NCBI GenBank assembly: GCA_946885545.1
Contig: CAMPGP010000129.1
Location: 1-6,514, forward strand
Source of the DNA: an uncultured Altererythrobacter sp.
GTDB lineage: Bacteria > Pseudomonadota > Alphaproteobacteria > Sphingomonadales > Sphingomonadaceae
Direction of reading: 5' to 3'
Length of the DNA: 6,514 nucleotides
The position numbers and the translations under genes were made by a program. The notes beneath the pieces were generated by a model. It saw nothing but the letters and a program-made list of their open reading frames with translations. It was not told the origin of the DNA and did not search any database. Of the stretch, positions 1-6,514 are shown in pieces (positions within the stretch are counted from its first letter, which is position 1; each line of letters opens with the position of its first letter).

Positions 1-2610
<2,610 letters not shown>

Positions 2611-2811
2611 CGCGCCTCCTCCGGAAGGCCGCGGTTTGTGTTCTCGCGACCCGACCCTGGCGTTGTCCTATGCCCCATTCCCTGCCCGATTAAAGTAAAG
2701 ACGGCCTTAAGCTGCGATAGATCGAGTCCATTGCGCGACGAGGCGCGGAACCCCCCGGCGATCTGGCGAGACGTGGTTGTGGGCGAGGCGTCGCAGTGCC
2801 ACATTGGGCCG
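2611..2811. promoter_or_regulatory. Divergent intergenic region between the M23 peptidase and helicase genes
   Basis: About 200 bp separate the two divergent start codons, so promoters for both the leftward M23/hemB unit and the rightward helicase operon must lie here or in the gene ends. The only AT-rich patch is about 2688-2711 (gattaaagtaaag followed by cttaa). A weak plus-strand candidate pairs TTGTCC (2663-2668) with GATTAA (2688-2693), but its 19-bp spacing is long. No convincing -35/-10 pair was found for the minus strand. No ORF with its own credible start was found in this stretch. Confidence 0.4.
2615..2622 (-). promoter_or_regulatory. Ribosome binding site of the M23 peptidase gene
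   Basis: On the minus strand GGAGGAGG precedes the GTG start. The first GGAGG is 7 nt from the start codon. This strong Shine-Dalgarno sequence decides the GTG start at 2610. Confidence 0.8.
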
Positions 2812-5313
2812 GTGACCATCGATCGTAACGACACCATCAAGGCGGTGCTCGGACCCACTAACACCGGCAAGACCCATCTGGCGATCGAGCGCATGTGCGC
2901 GCATTCGAGCGGCGCGATCGGGTTTCCGCTGCGGCTGCTCGCGCGCGAGGTCTACGACCGCGTCGTCGCGATCAAGGGCGAGCGCCATGTCGCGCTGGTC
3001 ACCGGCGAGGAACGGATCGAGCCCGAGGGTGCGCGCTATTTCCTGTGCACCGCGGAAGCGATGCCGCGGGACGGCGGCGGACACGCATTCGTCGCGCTCG
3101 ACGAGGCCCAACTCGCCGCCGACCGCGAGCGTGGCCACGTGTTCACCGACAGGCTGCTCAATGCGCGCGGGCGCGATGAGACGATGCTGCTCGGCGCGGC
3201 GACGCTCGAACCGCTGGTGCGAGCGCTGATCCCACGGGCCGAAATCGTCACCCGGCCGCGCTTCTCGACGCTCAAGCATATCGGCGCACGCAAGCTTTCG
3301 CGACTGCCGCCGCGCAGCGCGATCGTCGGGTTTTCCTCCGAACAGGTCTATGCCGTGGCCGAAATGCTCCGCCGTTACCGCGGCGGGGCGGCGGTGGTGA
3401 TGGGCGCGCTGAGCCCCGAGACGCGCAACCGCCAGGTCGCGATGTTCCAGGCGGGCGAGGTCGACTACATCGTCGCGACCGATGCGATCGGCATGGGCCT
3501 CAATCTCGACGTCAATCACGTCGCCTTCGCATCGCTGAGCAAGTTCGACGGGGTTCGCCAACGGCGCCTGACCCCGGCCGAGATGGCGCAGATCGCCGGG
3601 CGCGCCGGGCGCCACCAGAAGGATGGCACCTTCGGCACGCTTGCCGGAATCAAGGGACCCGACCCCGAATTCACCGAGGAAGAGATCTACGCCATCGAGG
3701 AGCATCGCTTCGCGCCGCTGACGAAGCTCTTCTGGCGCGAGGCCGAGCCACGCTTCGACAGCCTCGCGACCCTGATCGGCGATCTCGAGGCACCGCCGCA
3801 GGAGCCCGAACTGGCCCCCGCTCCGGAAGCGATCGACCTCGCCGTTCTCAAGCGCCTCGCCTGCGAGCCGGTGGCCGACGACGTCAAGGGACCGGGGCGG
3901 GTACGGCGGTTCTGGGAAGCCTGCTCGCTGCCCGATTTCCGCCAGCTCGGGGCGGACGTGCACGCTCGCTTCGTCACCCGGCTGTGGCAGGACTTGCGCG
4001 AAGGCCACCTTGGGGCCGACTACGTTGCCGCGCGAATCGCCGAGCTCGACCGCACGCAGGGCGACATCGACACGCTGCAGGGCCGGATCGCCGCGATCCG
4101 CAGCTGGGCCTACATCTGCCAGCGCCCCGACTGGGTGCTCGCGCGCGATGAGATGGCTGCGCGCGCAAGAGCGGTGGAAGCGAGGCTGTCCGATGCGCTA
4201 CACGCACGCCTGACCGAACGCTTCGTAAACCGGAGGACCGCGATCCTGATGAAGACCTTGGGCACCGATCCCGCGCTGCTACCCGTGAGCCTGGCCGAAG
4301 GAGGCGCGTTGCTGGTGGAGGACGAACCGATCGGACGCGTCGAGGGGTTCCGCTTCGCGGTGGACCACACCGCGAGCCACGGCGACCGCAAGATGCTGCT
4401 CGCCGCGGGCGAGAAGGCGCTGCCGCGCATCCTCGGCGAGCGCGCCGAAGCGCTGATCGCATCAGGTATGGAAGGTGTCGCGATCGTCGACGGCGCGATT
4501 CGTTGGCAGGACCAGGAACTTGCGAGGATAGAACCCGGCGGCGATCCGCTGCATCCGCGGCTCTCGCCAGCGCGCGAGCTCGGATTCCTGCCCGAAGCCG
4601 CGCGCGACGGGTTGCTCGGCGCGCTGTCGGAGTGGCTGGCGAAGACACTCGCCCCGCTCGCGCCCCTCGCAAAGCTCGAGGCGGCGGCGAAGAGCCCCGA
4701 AGCCGGATCGCAGGCGCGCGCGCTCCTGCTCCACGTGATCGCAGGTCATGGCGTCGTCGCCCGCGACAACGCCGGGATCGAGCATCTGCCCAAGGAAATG
4801 CGCCCGTTCCTGCGCCGTCTTGGCGTCACCTTCGGCGCGCTCGACGTGTTCGCCCCGGCGCTGCTCAAGCCCGCGCCGCGCGCGCTGCTCCATGCGCTCG
4901 GCCGCGACCGTCGGCCGCTGCAGGAGAACATGCAGCCGGTGATCGAGGGATCGTCGCGGCTCGCTGCCGGATACCGCCCGGCGGGCAAGCAGGCGGTGCG
5001 TGTCGACATCGCCGAGAAGCTCCTGCGCGCGGCCCACGACGCGCGCGCGAAATCCAAGGTACGCCGCTTCGTGCTCGATTCCGCGCTCCCCGTCTCGACC
5101 GGGCTCGCAGCCGAGAACTGGCATCGGCTGCTCGGCGCCGCCGGGTTTCGCCACCTGCCTGCGCGCAAGCTGGCCGAAGGCCGGTTCGGCCCGCCTGCGC
5201 CCGACCACTGGGAATGGCGCCCGGTGCGGCGCAAGCCCGAACGACGCGGCAAGTCCGCCTCCACGCCCCCCGCCAACGGCGCCTTCGCGGGGCTGGCGGA
5301 CCTCGTGCGGTGA
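2812..5313 (+). CDS. SUV3-like superfamily 2 RNA helicase
   Basis: ATP-dependent nucleic-acid helicase of the alphaproteobacterial family related to mitochondrial SUV3 (SUPV3L1); 833 residues from the chosen GTG. Seen: Walker A GPTNTGKT (14-21), the SUV3-like Ia segment FPLRLLAREVYDR (38-50), motif II DEAQ (97-100), motif V VATDAIGMGLN (221-231) and motif VI QIAGRAGR (260-267). A long C-terminal part contains WAYICQRPDWV (432-442), which resembles the SUV3 C-terminal domain, and a basic tail (804-815). In mitochondria the relative unwinds RNA for degradation with PNPase; the bacterial role is little known, so an RNA-turnover or ribosome-linked role is inference. The frame stays open upstream to base 940, so the start is judged by family: homologous proteins begin shortly before Walker A. 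Other in-frame GTGs sit at 2773 and 2779; none has a clear Shine-Dalgarno sequence. Its stop overlaps the next ATG by 1 nt. Confidence 0.93.
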   Translation: MTIDRNDTIKAVLGPTNTGKTHLAIERMCAHSSGAIGFPLRLLAREVYDRVVAIKGERHVALVTGEERIEPEGARYFLCTAEAMPRDGGGHAFVALDEAQLAADRERGHVFTDRLLNARGRDETMLLGAATLEPLVRALIPRAEIVTRPRFSTLKHIGARKLSRLPPRSAIVGFSSEQVYAVAEMLRRYRGGAAVVMGALSPETRNRQVAMFQAGEVDYIVATDAIGMGLNLDVNHVAFASLSKFDGVRQRRLTPAEMAQIAGRAGRHQKDGTFGTLAGIKGPDPEFTEEEIYAIEEHRFAPLTKLFWREAEPRFDSLATLIGDLEAPPQEPELAPAPEAIDLAVLKRLACEPVADDVKGPGRVRRFWEACSLPDFRQLGADVHARFVTRLWQDLREGHLGADYVAARIAELDRTQGDIDTLQGRIAAIRSWAYICQRPDWVLARDEMAARARAVEARLSDALHARLTERFVNRRTAILMKTLGTDPALLPVSLAEGGALLVEDEPIGRVEGFRFAVDHTASHGDRKMLLAAGEKALPRILGERAEALIASGMEGVAIVDGAIRWQDQELARIEPGGDPLHPRLSPARELGFLPEAARDGLLGALSEWLAKTLAPLAPLAKLEAAAKSPEAGSQARALLLHVIAGHGVVARDNAGIEHLPKEMRPFLRRLGVTFGALDVFAPALLKPAPRALLHALGRDRRPLQENMQPVIEGSSRLAAGYRPAGKQAVRVDIAEKLLRAAHDARAKSKVRRFVLDSALPVSTGLAAENWHRLLGAAGFRHLPARKLAEGRFGPPAPDHWEWRPVRRKPERRGKSASTPPANGAFAGLADLVR

Positions 5314-5624
5314 TGCGGGTCGACCGGCTGCTGTGCCAGTTGCGTTTCGTCAGGACGCGCGGCCTGGCGCAGGCGCTGGTCGAGACGGGGCACATCAGGC
5401 GCAACGGGCAGAGGGTGCAGCGCGCGAGCCAGCCGGTGGCGGCGGGCGACGTCCTCACATTTCCGATCGGCAGGAGCGTTCGCGTGATCGAGCTTCTCGC
5501 GCTTCCGTTGCGCCGCGGCCCGGCGGCGGAGGCCCGGGCCTGCTATCGCGTGCTTGACCCGGAGGGGCAAAGCGCAATAGCAGCGGCTGGACACGCACTA
5601 CCCGAGGGAAACGCTCCGAAATGA
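5313..5624 (+). CDS. Small S4-domain RNA-binding protein, Hsp15-like
   Basis: A 103-residue protein that is almost only an S4 fold. The first 50 residues carry the typical pattern: [23 protein letters not shown], then the turn [11 protein letters not shown] and the closing strand GDVLTF. E. coli Hsp15 (HslR), about 133 residues, binds stalled 50S subunits carrying nascent-chain tRNA and helps recycle them. By similarity this protein should bind structured RNA, possibly the ribosome; that is inference. It lacks most of the basic C-terminal extension of HslR and ends in a plain alanine/glycine-rich tail. The ATG (5313-5315) shares its A with the helicase TGA (5311-5313), and the stop overlaps the fdxA ATG by 4 nt (ATGA), so all three are probably translated in a coupled way. 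I withhold a gene symbol because the shortened form may not be a functional HslR equivalent. Confidence 0.9.
   Translation: MRVDRLLCQLRFVRTRGLAQALVETGHIRRNGQRVQRASQPVAAGDVLTFPIGRSVRVIELLALPLRRGPAAEARACYRVLDPEGQSAIAAAGHALPEGNAPK
5604..5609 (+). promoter_or_regulatory. Ribosome binding site of fdxA, inside the S4 gene
   Basis: GAGGGA lies 11 nt before the fdxA ATG. This is a slightly long but usable spacing and allows fdxA to start independently of the upstream stop, in addition to ATGA coupling. Confidence 0.5.
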
Positions 5625-5959
5625 CTTATGTCGTCACCGACGCCTGCATCAAATGCAAGTACACCGACTGCGTCGAGGTGTGCCCGGTGGACTGTTTCTA
5701 CGAAGGCGAGAACATGCTGGTGATCAACCCCAGCGAGTGCATCGACTGCGGCGTGTGCGAGCCCGAGTGCCCGGCCGAGGCGATTCTCCCCGACACCGAA
5801 GACGGGCTCGAGAAGTGGCTCGAGCTCAACACCAAGTACTCCGCCGAATGGCCCAACATCACGAGCCAGAAGGAACCGCCTGCCGAGGCCGACGAGCACA
5901 AGGGCGAAGAAGGCAAGTTCGAGAAGTACTTCTCGCCCGAGCCCGGCGAAGGCGACTAG
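5621..5959 (+). CDS. fdxA: Seven-iron ferredoxin ([3Fe-4S][4Fe-4S]), FdxA type
   Basis: Small cytosolic electron carrier of 112 residues, very close to Azotobacter vinelandii ferredoxin I (106 residues) over the first 55 positions. By that alignment C9, C17 and C50 bind the [3Fe-4S] cluster, and C21, C40, C43 and C46 bind the [4Fe-4S] cluster; C12 and C25 are the extra cysteines also present in FdI. The motif [12 protein letters not shown] (40-51) is intact. The rest is an acidic tail ([16 protein letters not shown], then E/D/K-rich), as in the family. Its redox partner cannot be told from this window. The start ATG overlaps the S4 stop. The TAG at 5957-5959 forms the first bases of a GC hairpin. 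Position after a helicase/S4 pair is the notable context; a direct functional link to either is unproven. Confidence 0.96.
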   Translation: MTYVVTDACIKCKYTDCVEVCPVDCFYEGENMLVINPSECIDCGVCEPECPAEAILPDTEDGLEKWLELNTKYSAEWPNITSQKEPPAEADEHKGEEGKFEKYFSPEPGEGD

Positions 5960-5994
5960 GGCCGGGACCTGGTGCTCGGCCCCTCGACGGGCCG
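5959..5994 (+). terminator. Alternative GC-rich hairpins after fdxA, possible terminator or attenuator
   Basis: Three complementary arms follow the stop codon: GGGCCG (5959-5964), CGGCCC (5977-5982) and GGGCCG (5989-5994). The middle arm can pair with either neighbour: upstream as an 8-bp stem extended to 5966/5975 with one G-U pair and an 8-nt loop, or downstream as a 6-bp stem with a 6-nt loop. No T-run follows, so this is not a classical intrinsic terminator. It could mark the operon end with Rho help, protect the mRNA 3' end, or be chance in GC-rich DNA. Confidence 0.4.
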
Positions 5995-6030
5995 CCTGAC
6001 TGCACGACGCAGGAACCGCTTTGCGGACTC

Positions 6031-6060
6031 GCAATTTTGTTGCCGTTATGCTATATAATG
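6031..6060 (+). promoter_or_regulatory. Putative carD promoter, consensus -10
   Basis: TATAAT at 6054-6059 is a perfect -10 hexamer in an AT-rich island within GC-rich DNA. An overlapping extended -10 reading is TGC-TATATA (6049-6057). At 16-18 bp spacing there is no good TTGACA-like -35 (17 bp gives GCAATT). Transcription would begin near 6066, giving a leader of about 155 nt before the carD ATG. The presence of a full consensus -10 with T in the last position is unusual for alphaproteobacteria, whose promoters often lack it. Confidence 0.6.
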
Positions 6061-6066
6061 CAACAA
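6037..6066. repeat. Perfect 7-bp inverted repeat framing the -10 element
   Basis: TTGTTGC (6037-6043) and GCAACAA (6060-6066) are exact reverse complements, separated by 16 bp that hold the TATAAT, which directly abuts the right arm. The 30-bp symmetric layout looks like an operator covering the core promoter, but no regulator family can be assigned from sequence alone. It could also be a chance match of seven bases. Confidence 0.5.
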
Positions 6067-6101
6067 CTGCTCCCGGCCGCGCGCCGGTCGCAGCCGAGAT
6101 A

Positions 6102-6214
6102 GCAGAAAGGTCGGCCTCACCCGCGACAGACAATCGATGATCGACCGTGCTCGTTCGGCGCGGCGTACAGACGATTCGACTGTCCCCTGAGGGTGCGGCC
6201 CGGTCGCAGAAAGG
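6102..6214 (+). repeat. Direct 9-mer repeat GCAGAAAGG in the carD leader
   Basis: GCAGAAAGG occurs at 6102-6110 and again at 6206-6214. The second copy contains the carD ribosome binding site; the first is not followed within usable distance by a start codon (the nearest ATG is at 6137, 26 nt away). Both copies lie near a CGGTCGCAG sequence (6085-6093 and 6201-6209), which strengthens the impression of a duplicated leader element. Confidence 0.45.
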
Positions 6215-6215
6215 A
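6211..6215 (+). promoter_or_regulatory. Ribosome binding site of carD
   Basis: AAGGA with a 7-nt spacer (CTATTGC) before the ATG at 6223. This fixes the carD start. Confidence 0.8.
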
Positions 6216-6222
6216 CTATTGC

Positions 6223-6514
6223 ATGGCCAGCCAGGCTCCCGCCTTCGATGTCGGCGACTACGTCGTTTACCCCAAGCACGGCGTTGGCCGTGTGATCGAG
6301 CTGCAGAACGAGGAAATCGCCGGAATGCAGCTGGAGCTCTACGTGCTCCGCTTCGAGAAGGAGCGCATGACGCTCCGCGTACCGACCAACAAGGTGGAAG
6401 CGATCGGCATGCGCAAGCTGTCGAGCGATAAGACGCTCAAGGAAGCGATGGAAACGCTCAAGGGCAAGCCCAAGGTCAAGCGCACGATGTGGAGCCGCCG
6501 CGCGCAGGAATACG
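6223..6514 (+). CDS. carD: CarD/CdnL-family transcription regulator, 3' end cut by window edge
   Basis: RNA-polymerase-binding global regulator; the first 97 residues are present, whereas family members in this group are usually around 165-175 residues. Seen: the N-terminal Tudor-like polymerase-interaction domain (about 7-62), with FDVGDYVVYPKHGVGRV (8-24), ELYVLRFEKERMTLRVP and KVEAIGMRKL. The helical DNA-binding domain then begins with KPKVKRTMWSRRAQEY (82-97). W90 in this segment matches the conserved tryptophan that, in mycobacterial CarD, wedges into the upstream edge of the melted -10 region. Known role in the family: binds the polymerase beta subunit and stabilises open complexes at rRNA and other promoters; in Rhodobacter it is reported to repress its own promoter. 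The gene has its own promoter-like region and a good ribosome binding site, and it follows fdxA after 263 bp, so it may be expressed separately or by readthrough. No sign of damage in the visible part. Confidence 0.95.
   Translation, partial: MASQAPAFDVGDYVVYPKHGVGRVIELQNEEIAGMQLELYVLRFEKERMTLRVPTNKVEAIGMRKLSSDKTLKEAMETLKGKPKVKRTMWSRRAQEY

Larger units (their letters stand above)
5960..6222 (+). other. Intergenic region fdxA-carD with long leader
   Basis: These 263 bp contain the post-fdxA hairpins, the TATAAT with its inverted repeat, and a leader of about 155 nt with the repeated 9-mer. A 17-codon ORF (6137-6190) starts with ATG but has no ribosome binding site. No RNA family was recognised. 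Confidence 0.6.

Noticed and set aside
2707..4008. Minus-strand ORF of 433 codons opposite the helicase
   Set aside because: It mirrors the codon pattern of the helicase, has no recognisable motif, and is a normal GC-rich antisense shadow.
4462..5208. Minus-strand ORF of 248 codons opposite the helicase C-terminal part
   Set aside because: No motif or credible start; the helicase frame shows the family-like sequence.
6137..6190. 17-codon leader ORF upstream of carD
   Set aside because: It lacks a ribosome binding site at a usable distance and has no regulatory residue pattern.

Overview
The window is high-GC DNA (about two thirds G+C by eye). It is densely packed with ordinary chromosomal genes of an alphaproteobacterium, most likely of the order Sphingomonadales and possibly the Erythrobacter/Sphingomonas side. 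That placement rests on protein character: a HemB with Asp/Ala in place of the zinc cysteines, a SUV3-like helicase with the GPTNTGKT and QIAGRAGR motifs, an AvFdI-type 7Fe ferredoxin, and a CarD/CdnL protein. I see no mobile element, CRISPR array, tRNA or rRNA.

Layout: positions 1-2610 are transcribed leftward and 2812-6514 rightward, from a divergent intergenic region of about 200 bp. On the minus strand a membrane-anchored M23 (MepM-like) murein peptidase (2610-985) is followed after 43 nt by hemB (941 to beyond base 1, missing its last residues). On the plus strand lie a SUV3-family helicase (2812-5313), a small Hsp15-like S4 RNA-binding protein (5313-5624) and the ferredoxin fdxA (5621-5959). 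They overlap by 1 and 4 nt and so form a translationally coupled operon. A 263-bp gap follows, and then carD (6223 to beyond 6514).

The 263-bp gap is the most structured non-coding DNA here. It has mutually exclusive GC hairpins directly after the fdxA stop, a TATAAT hexamer inside a perfect 7-bp inverted repeat, a roughly 155-nt leader with a repeated 9-mer, and a good ribosome binding site for carD.

Working together: the helicase and S4 protein suggest RNA or ribosome maintenance, fdxA supplies a low-potential electron carrier, and CarD tunes RNA polymerase at promoters. HemB makes porphobilinogen for haem, and the M23 enzyme cuts peptidoglycan cross-links. The helicase/S4/fdxA coupling is the nearest thing to an under-described system. 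I do not see a dramatic novel system and do not claim one.
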